Positions 44,621 through 54,091 are shown, counted from the first letter of the stretch. The stretch: DNA of 64,000 nucleotides from Bradyrhizobium sp. CCBAU 53340 (GCF_015291645.1 NZ_CP030055.1:3224001-3288000); one strand, 5' to 3'. Program-made: numbers and translations. Notes: generated by a model from the sequence alone, not told the origin.

Positions 44621-46828
44621 ATGAACAAGCGCATCGAGAAATCTGAAGCGCTTCTATCACGTCGTCAGGTTATGATCGGCGCGGCCGGATTGTCGTTCGC
44701 GATCGCCCTCCCAGAGAACGCTGACGCAGTCACTGTTGCATCTGATCCAAGCGGAAAGACCATGAGTCCGTGGATCAGCATTTCCCCGGACGGTACAATA
44801 AGCATCATGTCGCCTGCCGCTGAAATGGGGCAGGGCTCGATGACGGCGCTCCCCTTGATCGTTGCGGAGGAGCTTGATGCTGATTGGTCCCGAGTCAACG
44901 TCGTACCGGCGCCGATAGTAGATGAGATCTATGGCAGTCCAATCTATCGGATGCTGTATACGGCGGGATCATACACGCTCGAGGCTTACTACACTCCGCT
45001 GCGGGTCGCCGGCGCGCAGGTGCGTCGCGTGCTGCTGGAAAATGTGGCACGTAAATGGGGCGTTCCTTTCGATGAGCTTGCTACTGAACCGAGCGTGGTT
45101 GTGCATCAGAAATCGGGTCGTAGGTTGACCTATGGTGATATCGCCAAGTTCGCAGATGTGCCCGCAACGGCGCCCGAGATCACGTTGGATCAGCTCAAGA
45201 AGCCCGCTGACTTTCGCCTGATCGGCAAGGACCGCATGCGGGTCGAGCTACCTCTGAAAGTGAACGGTAGTGCGACCTACTCGATCGATGTGCAAGTTCC
45301 GGGCATGCTCTACGGCGTGGTATTGCGCGCGCCGATCGAGGGGGCAATTCCCGACAAGATCAATGAGGCTGTGGTCAAAGCGCTCCCTGGGGTAGTTTCC
45401 GTGGTTCGGCTACCGCACGGGGTGGGCGTCGTGGCCGAGACGGTTTGGGCTGGCCTCAAGGCACGCGAAGCGCTGAATGGCGCAGTCACGTGGACCCGCA
45501 CCGGCCTGGCTTGGGGCTTCGACAGCGACAAGGGGCTCGACGCCTTTGCCGCGAGGGCCAGGAATGTGAAGGGGCCCTCGCTCAATTTTAATGCGCGGGG
45601 GCAGGCGCGTGCCGAACTCGAGAAAGCGGCCAGCGTAGTCGAGGGCGAATACCGTACGGACTATGCCTATCACGCGCAAATGGAGCCACTGAATGCGGTC
45701 GCCTTTGTCGCGCCGGATGGCGGCTCAGTCGAGATTTGGGCGGGCACTCAGGGGCAGTCTATCGCGCAGACAACACCGGCCAAATTTCTCGATATCCCCC
45801 GAGACAAGGTGAAACTGAATAATTTCTTGCTGGGTGGCGGCTTTGGCCGGCGAGGCAGCCGCGACGCTGACTTCATCATGGATGCGGTCATGCTGTCCAA
45901 GGAAGTAGGGCGCCCAATAAAAACGATATGGACGCGAGAGGATGACGTTCGCAACGGCCGCTTTCGCTCTCTTTCTGCCAACTTTCTGCGCGCCGGCTTC
46001 GACGGAGCCGGCAAGCTCATCGCTTGGCATCATCGCGTTGCGGCAGATCGACTAACGCAATATCTTGATCCTGTCCGCTTCGTTGAACGTGGCGGTAGGG
46101 ATGGCATGCTGATGAGCGGCACCGACGTAGACGGCTACGACGTGCCGAATTTTCTCGTTGAGCAGAGTTATCAAGAGACTGGTGTTCGCACCAGTCCGCT
46201 TCGCGCGATTGGAGCAAACGCTAACAAGTTCGCGACCGAAGCGTTCATGGACGATTTGGCGCGCAGTCGTCGTGTGGATCCGCTCGACTTTAGGCTCGAG
46301 CTGCTCAAAGGCCCGCGTGCACGCAAGGTGGTGGAACGGGTGTGCCAAATGGCGGAATGGAGCAAGAAGCGCTCCGGCCGTGCGTTGGGGTTGGCATATA
46401 TGGACTTTCAGCACACCCACGTTGCAGGCGTCGCGGAAGTGTCGCTCGACCAACCCAGTGGCAAAATTACGGTGCATAATTTCTGGAGTACCGTCGATTG
46501 CGGGCTCGCAGTCCAGCCCGACAACGTCGTCGCTCAGTTGGAAGGCAGCATCGTTTTCGGTATCGGCTTGGCGATGAGCGAACGCATCTCGATCAAGGAT
46601 GGCGCAGTCGAACAGTCTAACTTCTATGACTATGCAATCCCGCGGATGAACGAGATTCCGGAGATTCACGTGGAGGTGATCAAGACCGATAATGCTCCGA
46701 CCGGGGTTAGTGAAGCGGGAACGCCTCTGGTTGCGCCGTGCATTTCCAACGCGATCATGGAGTTGAGCGGGGTGCGTCTGCGACACACACCGTTCTTGCC
46801 CGAGCGGGTGAAAAAGGCGATTGCTTAA
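44621..46828 (+). CDS. Tat-exported molybdenum hydroxylase large subunit (IorB-like)
   Basis: 735 residues from ATG 44621, directly after the 2Fe-2S stop. A twin-arginine signal is at about 12-34 (SRRQVMIGAAGLSFAIALPE). The molybdopterin domain shows SPAAEMGQGSMTALPLIVAE, GGGFGRRGSRDADFIMDAV and, near the C-terminus, PTGVSEAGTPLVAPCISNAI with the catalytic Glu. As in isoquinoline-1-oxidoreductase, the complex is probably exported folded, with the cofactor, and donates electrons to cytochrome c. No FAD subunit or cytochrome gene adjoins. A hairpin follows the stop. Confidence 0.92.
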   Translation: MNKRIEKSEALLSRRQVMIGAAGLSFAIALPENADAVTVASDPSGKTMSPWISISPDGTISIMSPAAEMGQGSMTALPLIVAEELDADWSRVNVVPAPIVDEIYGSPIYRMLYTAGSYTLEAYYTPLRVAGAQVRRVLLENVARKWGVPFDELATEPSVVVHQKSGRRLTYGDIAKFADVPATAPEITLDQLKKPADFRLIGKDRMRVELPLKVNGSATYSIDVQVPGMLYGVVLRAPIEGAIPDKINEAVVKALPGVVSVVRLPHGVGVVAETVWAGLKAREALNGAVTWTRTGLAWGFDSDKGLDAFAARARNVKGPSLNFNARGQARAELEKAASVVEGEYRTDYAYHAQMEPLNAVAFVAPDGGSVEIWAGTQGQSIAQTTPAKFLDIPRDKVKLNNFLLGGGFGRRGSRDADFIMDAVMLSKEVGRPIKTIWTREDDVRNGRFRSLSANFLRAGFDGAGKLIAWHHRVAADRLTQYLDPVRFVERGGRDGMLMSGTDVDGYDVPNFLVEQSYQETGVRTSPLRAIGANANKFATEAFMDDLARSRRVDPLDFRLELLKGPRARKVVERVCQMAEWSKKRSGRALGLAYMDFQHTHVAGVAEVSLDQPSGKITVHNFWSTVDCGLAVQPDNVVAQLEGSIVFGIGLAMSERISIKDGAVEQSNFYDYAIPRMNEIPEIHVEVIKTDNAPTGVSEAGTPLVAPCISNAIMELSGVRLRHTPFLPERVKKAIA

Positions 46829-46848
46829 TACGGGAAACCTCTCAGACT

Positions 46849-46877
46849 CCAACCGAACCGCTTTTGGTTTCGGTTGG
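46849..46877 (+). terminator. Terminator after the second molybdenum hydroxylase pair
   Basis: 9-bp stem CCAACCGAA/TTCGGTTGG with an 11-base loop, followed by CTTTCT. It lies 20 bp after the large subunit stop on the plus strand and ends that transcript. Confidence 0.7.
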
Positions 46878-47187
46878 CTTTCTGGTGCCTTCAGCATTGG
46901 GACCGGCTCTCTTTGGAGAGGCTTTCATCCTAGTGATCGCAAGGCTGGTACGAGGTCTTGAGGGGCGCCCCGGATGCATACGAGGAATCGTCGAAGTCCC
47001 GGATCGACGCCCAATCGGATGTGCGGTGGTTGAAACAACGAATCTTGCTTATGGGCTCGCATGCAGAAGAAGGTGTCGTCGGCCGAAGCAGGCTGTCGTT
47101 GTCGGAGGGTTTTGTGATTGTCGTCTCCAGGGCGGAGCAATACACAAGGTCGGTCGGTTAGTATCACTGTCATCACGGGTCGTTTAA
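46878..47187. other. Gap before the Bug-type binding protein gene
   Basis: About 300 bp without a recognised gene or repeat. It should hold the promoter of the next gene. No copy of the tandem-repeat promoter was found here. Confidence 0.45.
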
Positions 47188-48156
47188 ATGCAGCGGGTTC
47201 TTTACATCCTTTGGATTGTAGGTCTCTTGACAACGGGGTCGGCGGCTCAGGAGCAATATCCGACCAAGCCGGTCACGATCGTCGTTCCGACAGCTCCGGG
47301 AGCCCTTGTGGACACAATCGCTAGAGCTCTTGGACAGCGCCTCTCCGAGACCTGGAAGCAGCCCGTGATCATCGAAAATAAGTCTGGCGCCAATAGTCAG
47401 ATTGGTGCCGTGGCCGTAGCCCGGGCCCAACCCGACGGCTACGTACTGCTCATCGCGCCAGATGCTACCTTCGCCATAAATCAGCACCTCTACCCCGCGC
47501 TTCAGTACGACCCTTTCCGAAACTTTGCGCCTATCACTGCCGTAGGCCGCATCGATCAAGCGTTGATCGTTCATAGCTCCGTCCCAGCCACGAGCTTTCA
47601 GGAGCTGGTGGCCCTCGCTAAGTCCAAACCAGGTGGCCTGACCTACGGCACTGTCGGCGCGGGATCTAGCATGCATCTCAACTTCGAACTCATGCAGCAG
47701 ATCGGTCAGTTCAAGCTATTGGCTGTCCATTATCGAGGCGGGGCGCCCGCGTTGTCTGACGTACTCGCAGGAACTGTCTCGATGATGCTGGTATCGCCTG
47801 CTCCGGCAGCGGAAGCCGCGGAAACTGGTTCCGTCAGGCTTTTGGCGACTGGCGGTCTCCAGAGGCTCTCGAACCTGCCGAATGTACCCACTATTTCCGA
47901 GAGCGGGCTCGCCGGATTTGAGGCCTATACATGGGTCGGCCTGGTGGCGCCGGCAGGTACACCTCAGCCTGTTGTCGACAAGATCAACAACGATGTGAGG
48001 CAGATTCTCTCCGACGCCGACTTTGAGCGGAAATTCCTGGCGCCCAACATGCTTAAGTCCATCGCGACGTCGCCTAGCGAGTTCGCAGTTTTTATGAAGA
48101 ATGAGTCAGAGAAGTGGGGAAACGTGATCCACGAGATCGGTCTCAAGATCAACTGA
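47188..48156 (+). CDS. Bug/TctC-family periplasmic binding protein
   Basis: 322 residues. Signal peptide MQRVLYILWIVGLLTTGSAA, then the family start QEQYPTKPVTIVVPTAPGAL and VDTIARALGQRLSETWKQPV. The typical IIENKSGANSQIGAVAVARA, YGTVGAGSSMHL and VPTISESGLAGFEAYTWVGL follow. Bug proteins bind carboxylated compounds (tricarboxylates, nicotinate, aromatic acids) for tripartite transporters or for signalling. No TctA or TctB membrane gene adjoins, which is usual for orphan Bug proteins in Bradyrhizobium and Bordetella. Position near molybdenum hydroxylases hints at an aromatic acid. Intact. Confidence 0.93.
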   Translation: MQRVLYILWIVGLLTTGSAAQEQYPTKPVTIVVPTAPGALVDTIARALGQRLSETWKQPVIIENKSGANSQIGAVAVARAQPDGYVLLIAPDATFAINQHLYPALQYDPFRNFAPITAVGRIDQALIVHSSVPATSFQELVALAKSKPGGLTYGTVGAGSSMHLNFELMQQIGQFKLLAVHYRGGAPALSDVLAGTVSMMLVSPAPAAEAAETGSVRLLATGGLQRLSNLPNVPTISESGLAGFEAYTWVGLVAPAGTPQPVVDKINNDVRQILSDADFERKFLAPNMLKSIATSPSEFAVFMKNESEKWGNVIHEIGLKIN

Positions 48157-48286
48157 GAGCGGCTTGCAAGTCCGCGGTCAATTGGACGCCGGCGTCTTCC
48201 ACATGCGGACTCGATGCCGTTTGGCGACCATGCTGAAAGAGACAGCCTCGCGACGGGCGATGCCGGTATTTGCTAGGAGTGCTTGA

Positions 48287-49324
48287 ATGAAGGCAATTGT
48301 ACTTCGCGAGTTTGGACCGCCCGAAGTCATGCGCTACGAGGACGTGCCAGAGCTGGAGCCGCGGGAGGGCGAAATCCGCATCCGCGTTCTCGCGTCTACG
48401 GTGAATCGGGTACTGGATGTTTCGGTTCGTGCTGGGAATGAGCGTCATCGCGGCATTGTTCTGCCCTTAATCCCGGGGGTTGATTGTGCTGGTGTGGTCG
48501 ACAAAGTTGGCCCAGGGGTCATCGGGTGGCGCTCGGGTATGCGTGTGGCTGCTGCCGGCATGATGCCGCTCGATACATGTCGCAACGTCGAGGACTATCG
48601 CGGACCCCTCGGTATGATGGGCATTAACAGACCCGGTGGTTTCGCGGAGAAAGTCACAGTCCCGGCTGCCGTCGCAGTCGAGATCCCGTCAGATATCGAC
48701 TTTCATCATGCTGCGGTCGTCATGCGGCACGTGCCGACTGCCTGGAATCTCCTTGTCAATGTAGCTGAACTGAAACGATCCGAGACGGTGCTCATCATGG
48801 GCGCGGGCGGCAATCTCGGGACCCTCGGAATTCAAATTGCGAAAAATATAGTCGGTGCCAGGGTCATTGCTGCCGCAGGTTCGGATGATCGCTCCAGATT
48901 GGCAACGTCCCTTGGTGCAGATTACGCCGTGAACTATAACTCCCACGACCTTTATGAGAAAGTTATGGAGATTACGGGAGGCAAGGGTGTCGACGTGCTC
49001 TATGACAACGTTGCGAACCCGAAGGTATTGCCGGCAGCCTTTCGCGCGATCGGCTCTAATGGTCGCCTCGTCACGGCAGGGGCGCACGCCGGCCCGGTGG
49101 TGCCAATAGACTTCTCCCATCTTTATCAGAAAAGCATCTCAATTAAGGGGCGGCCAGGCTACTCCCGCGCCGACATTCCCAAGATCTTTGCTGCCGCCGC
49201 AGCCGGAAAAGTTCAGGCTGTAATTGAGCAAGTGCTGCCACTTTCGCGCGCGGCCGAAGCGCATCACCTCATGGAAACACAGGAGGTGCTAGGCAAGATC
49301 GTACTTGACCCGACGTTGAAATAA
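48287..49324 (+). CDS. Zinc-independent MDR oxidoreductase (quinone/alkenal reductase-like)
   Basis: 345 residues. GroES-like N-terminal domain from MKAIVLREFGPPEVMRYEDV, with a single Cys in PGVDCAGVVD where zinc alcohol dehydrogenases have a metal Cys but without the Cys cluster of the structural zinc. The nucleotide-binding motif is in VLIMGAGGNLGTLGIQIAKN. Members reduce quinones, enones or alkenals with NADPH. It lies 130 bp after the Bug gene and 59 bp before DoxX and may be co-transcribed with DoxX. Its N-terminus resembles the protein at 2903-3832, a distant paralogue. Confidence 0.9.
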   Translation: MKAIVLREFGPPEVMRYEDVPELEPREGEIRIRVLASTVNRVLDVSVRAGNERHRGIVLPLIPGVDCAGVVDKVGPGVIGWRSGMRVAAAGMMPLDTCRNVEDYRGPLGMMGINRPGGFAEKVTVPAAVAVEIPSDIDFHHAAVVMRHVPTAWNLLVNVAELKRSETVLIMGAGGNLGTLGIQIAKNIVGARVIAAAGSDDRSRLATSLGADYAVNYNSHDLYEKVMEITGGKGVDVLYDNVANPKVLPAAFRAIGSNGRLVTAGAHAGPVVPIDFSHLYQKSISIKGRPGYSRADIPKIFAAAAAGKVQAVIEQVLPLSRAAEAHHLMETQEVLGKIVLDPTLK

Positions 49325-49383
49325 GCCCCGCCTCTCACCTCTGTTCGCTGCGTTGATTGCACGAATAGAAGGAAATCCGTCAG

Positions 49384-49815
49384 ATGAAAATGTTTTTGCC
49401 GTTTCTGAAACCCCTCTATAGCGGCCTCGAACCCTTTGCTTATCCCCTGATCCGTGTCACAGCTGGGCTTCTGCTCGTCCCGCACGGCGCGCAAAAGTTG
49501 TTCGGATGGTTTGGCGGTGATCCTGCAAAGACGATTGTGGCCTTTCAGGCCATCGGCTTCAAGCCTGCCGATTTTTTCGTGGATCTCACCGGATCGATCG
49601 AGTTCGTCGGTGGCCTGCTCATCGCCGTCGGCCTTTTGACGCGCCCTGCCGCAGCGGTATGCGCTGGTCTTCTGACCGTCACCATCTACGTGACCTCGGC
49701 AAGGGGCTGGTCGGCGATGGAGTACTCGATCTTATGGACGACCGCCTGCCTTGCGATCACCGTTCTCGGGGGCGGCCGATTGTCGGTGGACAGGCTCATT
49801 TGTCGCGAATTCTGA
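49384..49815 (+). CDS. DoxX-family membrane protein
   Basis: 143 residues with four hydrophobic helices (VTAGLLLVPHGAQKLFGWFG, then FFVDLTGSIEFVGGLLIAVGLLT, AVCAGLLTVTIYVTSARG and the last near ILWTTACLAITVLGGG). The DoxX signature H-G-x-Q-K-L-F-G is present. The family is associated with quinone-linked oxidation and sulfur-stress responses but has no firm enzymatic role. A neighbour that reduces quinones agrees with this. Complete; it is the last gene of the catabolic part before the conjugation genes. Confidence 0.9.
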   Translation: MKMFLPFLKPLYSGLEPFAYPLIRVTAGLLLVPHGAQKLFGWFGGDPAKTIVAFQAIGFKPADFFVDLTGSIEFVGGLLIAVGLLTRPAAAVCAGLLTVTIYVTSARGWSAMEYSILWTTACLAITVLGGGRLSVDRLICREF

Positions 49816-50356
49816 TCAACCTAGAAACATCGCTGGGGAAAACGGTCCGGTCATCCGTCAGTCGAAAAGCGCGGTCGCGGTCAGGCCACAGGCGCACAGG
49901 CCGGTCACGACGGTGATACTCTTCCAGTGGTCGAACGGCAACGCGAGACGCACACGCAACATGCAAGGTTCGCCGATGATTGGTGACGTCCGACATCCGC
50001 TTTATAATGGCGCTGCTGAAGCGCTCGTTGCGATACGGGTGATCGTCAAGGGCATCTTGCGTTCTCTGCGCGATCTCTCTTCCGACCTGATTTTTGAATC
50101 CTGTCGAGGAGGGATGATTGGAGACTCATTTTCCACCTGCGCGTTGGTGAGCCGTGTTCGATGATGATGCATCAGGTTCCAGAGCAAGCCGGTAGAACAA
50201 GATGCTCTGCGCCGCCAGTGCACGGCATTCCAAATTGAGGAAGCGGAGATGCGAGGATGCCGACCGGCAAACGTGGGTCCACCTTCGCCGAATTGCAGCA
50301 AGTGCCGTCGACGATCGGCGAAAATCGGCAGACAAATGCCGAGATGGTCCGAATAA
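49816..50356. other. Gene-free boundary between catabolic and conjugation genes
   Basis: 540 bp with no protein-like frame. No integrase, tRNA or direct repeat suggesting an attachment site was recognised. It holds the luxR promoter. Confidence 0.45.
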
Positions 50357-51088
50357 ATGAATTCGATCGAGAACACGTTCCAGGAATTCATTGACGCAAT
50401 CCAGACAGCGGGCGATGCGAACGCATTTGAACGAATCGCCGCGCGGCTTGCGCAAAAGCTTGGATTTCAGCGATTTGCCTATTTGCGCTTAGCGGACGAG
50501 GCGCCCATGCTCATCTCGTCCTACCCGAAGTCCTGGACCAGTCGCTACTTTCATCTTGGATATCAGCAGCTCGACCCGGTGGTCCTCCGTGCCAAGGTCG
50601 AACGGGACCTGTTCAGTTGGGGCGGAGTGGCCTGCGCGCCTGCCGGCTCGCGAGCGCAGCGACAGTTCTTTGATGAGGCTACGACCTTTGGCATTCGATC
50701 CGGCATCACTGTGCCGATAAGAGGCGGTTTCGGACGAATGGCGGCCTTCACACTGGCGACGGACGATCGCAAAACAGATCTCGATCGTCTTGTTGGCGAG
50801 TTCAGTGATATCATCCACCAGGCTGGCTTGTATTTTCACGTCTATGTCGCTGCTCGGCTCGATGCTGCTTTTGTCACGCGGCAACTCATTGGAAATGAGT
50901 TGACCCAGCGCGAGCGCCAGTGCCTTGCATGGACAGCCCAGGGCAAGACGGTCGCGGATATTGCCGTTCTGGTCGCGATCGCGCCGCGTACCGCCGTGTT
51001 TCATCTCGAAAACGCGCGCCGCAAACTGGGCGCGGCGTCGATCGCCCAGTGTGTTGCGATAGCCCTACGCCGCGGCCTGTTGAGCTGA
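50357..51088 (+). CDS. LuxR/TraR-type quorum-sensing regulator
   Basis: 243 residues with the normal LuxR plan: an N-terminal acyl-homoserine-lactone binding domain (about 1-165, with the conserved Trp, Tyr and Asp in SRYFHLGYQQLDPVV and the W of LFSWGG), a linker, and a C-terminal helix-turn-helix (TQRERQCLAWTAQGKTVADI, then FHLENARRKLGAASIAQCVA). It binds DNA as a dimer when the signal is present. The luxI gene follows 198 bp downstream with a lux box between, so it is probably its direct target. In rhizobial ICEs such a pair activates excision and conjugative transfer. Confidence 0.94.
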   Translation: MNSIENTFQEFIDAIQTAGDANAFERIAARLAQKLGFQRFAYLRLADEAPMLISSYPKSWTSRYFHLGYQQLDPVVLRAKVERDLFSWGGVACAPAGSRAQRQFFDEATTFGIRSGITVPIRGGFGRMAAFTLATDDRKTDLDRLVGEFSDIIHQAGLYFHVYVAARLDAAFVTRQLIGNELTQRERQCLAWTAQGKTVADIAVLVAIAPRTAVFHLENARRKLGAASIAQCVAIALRRGLLS

Positions 51089-51209
51089 CGGCCTCTCATT
51101 CGATTTCCGGCAAAGCCAGATCGGGGAGGCGCGGGCATGCGCCTGCACGACGCATGGCGCATTGTATTCCAGCCAAGGTGATCTAACGTGGTCCGGCGGC
51201 TCTCACGCC

Positions 51210-51229
51210 ACCTGCAAAATCTGACAGGC
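51210..51229 (+). promoter_or_regulatory. Lux/tra box before luxI
   Basis: ACCTG, ten bases, CAGGC: 20-bp dyad of lux-box form (ACCTG-N10-CAGGT with one mismatch), 56 bp before the luxI start. It should be the LuxR binding site activating luxI. Confidence 0.72.
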
Positions 51230-51285
51230 GATCACGTGTCCGTTTTCTGCTGTCAAAGCCTTCCCGGTAGTTCGAGGAGGTCGAC

Positions 51286-51924
51286 ATGCATGCCATCGCG
51301 CTTCACACATCTCAATTTGGCCGCCATCTGGATTTTCTTACTTCGATGTATCAACTCCGCCGCCGAGTTTTCAAAGACCGGCTGGACTGGAGCGTCTCGG
51401 TGTCGGGTGACCTGGAAATCGATGTCTATGATACCCTGAATCCGACATATCTTCTCGTGATCTCAGATGAGAATGAGGTTCTGGGCTGCGTCAGGCTCCT
51501 GCCCACGACAGGCCCAAACATGCTCGCCGACACCTTTACCCATCTTCTGGGCAACCGGGCTGCGCCGAGTGACGTGGGCATTCTCGAAAGCTCGCGTTTC
51601 TGTGTCGACACAGAGCGCAGTGTTGACCCCGGCCAAAGCGGGTTTAATCGCGCAACCTTCGTGCTGTTTGCTGCGATGCTGGAGTCGATTCGAGCGGCGG
51701 GAGCGCAATCCATTGTGACTGTCACCGATGCGCGAATGGAGCGCATCCTCAGGCGAGCCGGTTGGCCCTTGGAGCGGCTTTGCGAGCCGCAGCCGCTTGG
51801 GCAGACCATCGCGCTTGCGGGATTTCTTCACGATTCGGATCGGGCGCTCGAGGCCATGTACCGGCAAGCTGGCGTGGACGGACCGGTTCTGATCCCGCTC
51901 GCTTCGGAACGCAAGGCCGCTTGA
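51286..51924 (+). CDS. Acyl-homoserine-lactone synthase (LuxI/TraI type)
   Basis: 212 residues. It makes the acyl-homoserine lactone from S-adenosylmethionine and acyl-ACP or acyl-CoA. The conserved N-terminal Arg and Trp are in YQLRRRVFKDRLDWSV, Asp and Asp-x-Asp region in LEIDVYDTLNPTYLL, the Arg-Leu-Leu-Pro-Thr in GCVRLLPTTGPNML and the Glu-x-Ser-Arg in ILESSRFCV. All family invariants are present. ATG 51286 follows TTCGAGGAGG. With the upstream luxR it forms an autoinducing loop. The acyl chain cannot be told from the sequence. Confidence 0.95.
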   Translation: MHAIALHTSQFGRHLDFLTSMYQLRRRVFKDRLDWSVSVSGDLEIDVYDTLNPTYLLVISDENEVLGCVRLLPTTGPNMLADTFTHLLGNRAAPSDVGILESSRFCVDTERSVDPGQSGFNRATFVLFAAMLESIRAAGAQSIVTVTDARMERILRRAGWPLERLCEPQPLGQTIALAGFLHDSDRALEAMYRQAGVDGPVLIPLASERKAA

Positions 51925-51953
51925 TCTCTGGGTAGTCGCCGAGGTCCCGTCTC

Positions 51954-52586
51954 GTGCTAGCCGATCCGCGACATAGCTTTATCGTTCTTTTGAACATCAC
52001 ACGAGGCGGCGGGGTGGACGCTCAGGCGTCCGCCCTTGGCGCTCGCGTAAATCTCGCTCTGCTGCCGGCTTGCCGCGAGGTCTTTGGCATTCCCCAAATC
52101 GCAGTTGGCCGGTATGAGCAGGGCATTCTTCCTGATCAGATTGCCGCTTCGCTAGAGCAATTCGATATCGATGCCCTTTCCGTATGGCAGGATCCCCGTC
52201 TTGCGGCACGCCTCAGGGAATCAGATGCGGGCGTCGTGTTTCTGGGCGGAGCATTCCTTGAGGAAGAGGTGCTGATCGCGGCATTGGAAGGGGCGCGGCA
52301 AGGCTATGACATACGGCTGCTCTCGGATTTGTCGGCCGCACGAGATGAACCCGACCGGTGCCTCGCCTTAGCTCGATTAGCGCATCACGGCATCCTCGCG
52401 ACCACGGTTCGACAAGCTCTGCTCGAATGGGCCGTGTGCTTAAACGATCCTGCCGTCAGCCGGAAGGTCCAGGAATTGCTCTCCTCAATGGCGCCTCCCG
52501 CAAGCTGCCGCTTGCGGACCGGGCTCTCGTGTTGGGGTGGACGGTCCCCTTCCGCCACACTGCGTGGCAAGAAGAGGCGTCGCTGA
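51954..52586 (+). pseudogene. Isochorismatase-fold protein without catalytic residues, 3' end cut by IS110
   Basis: Starts at GTG 51954, 29 bp after luxI. The fold shows ILPDQIAASLEQFDIDALSV and GAFLEEEVLIAALEGARQGY, then DIRLLSDLSAARDE, as in cysteine hydrolases. The first Asp of the Asp-Lys-Cys triad is Asn in IVLLNITRGG and the Cys position is in FLEEEV, so the enzyme is probably inactive. The last 35 codons (about from 52490) are Arg-Ser-rich and run into the flank of the IS110 transposase, so the original C-terminus is likely lost. A role in quorum-signal control has been suggested only by position. Confidence 0.6.
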
Positions 52587-53700
52587 CCTCAAACGAAGGA
52601 GCCGCCCGTGGAAACGATTGTTCGCATCGGTTTGGACACGTCAAAGAGCGTATTTCAGTTGCATGGCGTCGACAGGTTGGAACAGCCGGTCTTGCGACGT
52701 AAGTTGAAACGCAGTCAAGTTCTGGCGTTCTTCGGTCGTTTGCCGCCTGTGTTTGTCGCGATGGAGGCTTGCGGAGCATCGCACTATTGGGCGCGGGAGC
52801 TGCGATCGCTGGGGCATGAGGTGGCGATGATCCCGCCGCAATATGTCAAACCGTATGTGCAGCGCGGGAAATCCGACGCTGCGGACGCCGAGGCGATTTG
52901 CGAGGCGGCGAGTCGACCAAAACTGCGCAAGAACTTTGTGGCGGTCAAAAGTCCCGAGCAACAGGGTGCACAGATGTTGACGCGCGTGCGTACCCAGTTC
53001 ATCGGTAGGCGCACCCAGCTCGCCAATTCGATCCGCGGTTACGCCGCAGAGTTCGGCTTTACCGCGCCCAAGGGGCTTTCGCGGCTTCAGCAACTACTGA
53101 TCGATATTCGGGCCGACGCGACAGTTCCCGAGTTGGCAATGGAGTTGGTGGAAGCGTTGGCGACCGAACTGGCACGTGTAGATGATCAGATCGCCACGCT
53201 CGACAAGAAGCTCATGCAACTCCATCGGGGTAACGAGATGAGCCGACGACTGGCGGCTATTCCAGGGATTGGTCCGATTGGTGCGACGTTGTTATCAATC
53301 AAGGTCATAGACGCCCGCGGCTTCAAGTCGGCAAGAAACTTTGCGGCCTGGCTCGGCTTGACGCCGAAAAACCATTCGACGGCAGGCAAGAACCGGCTCG
53401 GTGTTATCACGCGCGCCGGTGACGAGATGCTACGAAGCGTCTTAGTCGCGGGCGCTACCGCGGTCATCGGCGACCTACGCCGGAGCGGCAGTAGGATGTG
53501 GCCCTGGCTAAAAGCTTTAATCGCGCGGAAGCCACCAAAACTCGTCGCGGTAGCATTGGCCAACAAGATGGCGCGGATCGCTTGGAAATTGATGATGAGC
53601 GGGGAGCGCTATCGACCCATTGGCAACGCCGTTCCAATGGCGACACCGATATAGGCCTGAACGAAACGCAAAGTTTGGCGTCAGCACCGCAGGTCTGACG
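52490..53700 (+). mobile_element. IS110-family insertion sequence
   Basis: The transposase gene at 52608-53654 with short flanks. Members of this family lack terminal inverted repeats and target duplications, so the ends cannot be fixed; the limits given are approximate. The left part replaces the end of the isochorismatase-like gene. Confidence 0.5.
52608..53654 (+). CDS. IS110-family transposase
   Basis: 348 residues from GTG 52608 (GAAGGAGCC before it). N-terminal RuvC-like DEDD domain: IVRIGLDTSKSVFQLHGVDR with the first Asp, FVAMEACGASHYWARELRSL with Glu, and VQRGKSDAADAEAICEAA with two Asp. The C-terminal transposase_20 domain has IPGIGPIGATLLSIKV and the catalytic Ser-containing LGLTPKNHSTAGKNRLGVIT. 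The element moves by site-specific recombination guided by a bridge RNA in several members. It is intact and may be active. It interrupts the quorum-sensing and conjugation region. Confidence 0.95.
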   Translation: METIVRIGLDTSKSVFQLHGVDRLEQPVLRRKLKRSQVLAFFGRLPPVFVAMEACGASHYWARELRSLGHEVAMIPPQYVKPYVQRGKSDAADAEAICEAASRPKLRKNFVAVKSPEQQGAQMLTRVRTQFIGRRTQLANSIRGYAAEFGFTAPKGLSRLQQLLIDIRADATVPELAMELVEALATELARVDDQIATLDKKLMQLHRGNEMSRRLAAIPGIGPIGATLLSIKVIDARGFKSARNFAAWLGLTPKNHSTAGKNRLGVITRAGDEMLRSVLVAGATAVIGDLRRSGSRMWPWLKALIARKPPKLVAVALANKMARIAWKLMMSGERYRPIGNAVPMATPI

Positions 53701-54091
53701 CTGAGGCCGGAACTTGCAGGATAGGAAGAGGTGGTGTGATCGGCGCAAGCCGAACAGCGAGAGTTTCCGCTCGGTTCACCGGCAGCAAATGCCGTTCTCG
53801 TGTTTGGATCTCACTGTTCGCGAAGCCCATCTTGGCCAGTGGTCGCAGACCCAATCGTAGGCCGGACATATGAGCGCAAGCGATCCGAGCATGCTGCCAA
53901 AGCCAATCCTTGCAAGTCGGGGGCCGTCCACATATGAACCGAGCCCGCTTCGCGGTCTCGGCCTCCGGCTTCGATCCCTGGCGCAAACACGTCGTCCACG
54001 GATCTTAAGCTCGCGTGTTGTCTGCGTGATCGATAGTGCGCGACGGCCTCGGTGACGCGCCGGCGATCCGTTTGAGACGATACTTTGAGGA
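53701..54091. other. Gene-free region after the IS110 element
   Basis: About 400 bp without a recognisable gene. A frame of 194 codons on the minus strand runs through the hairpin element at 54124-54319 and is not protein-like. Confidence 0.45.

Noticed and set aside
52490..53700. Terminal inverted repeats and target duplication for the IS110 element
   Set aside because: None visible, which is normal for the family; ends remain approximate.
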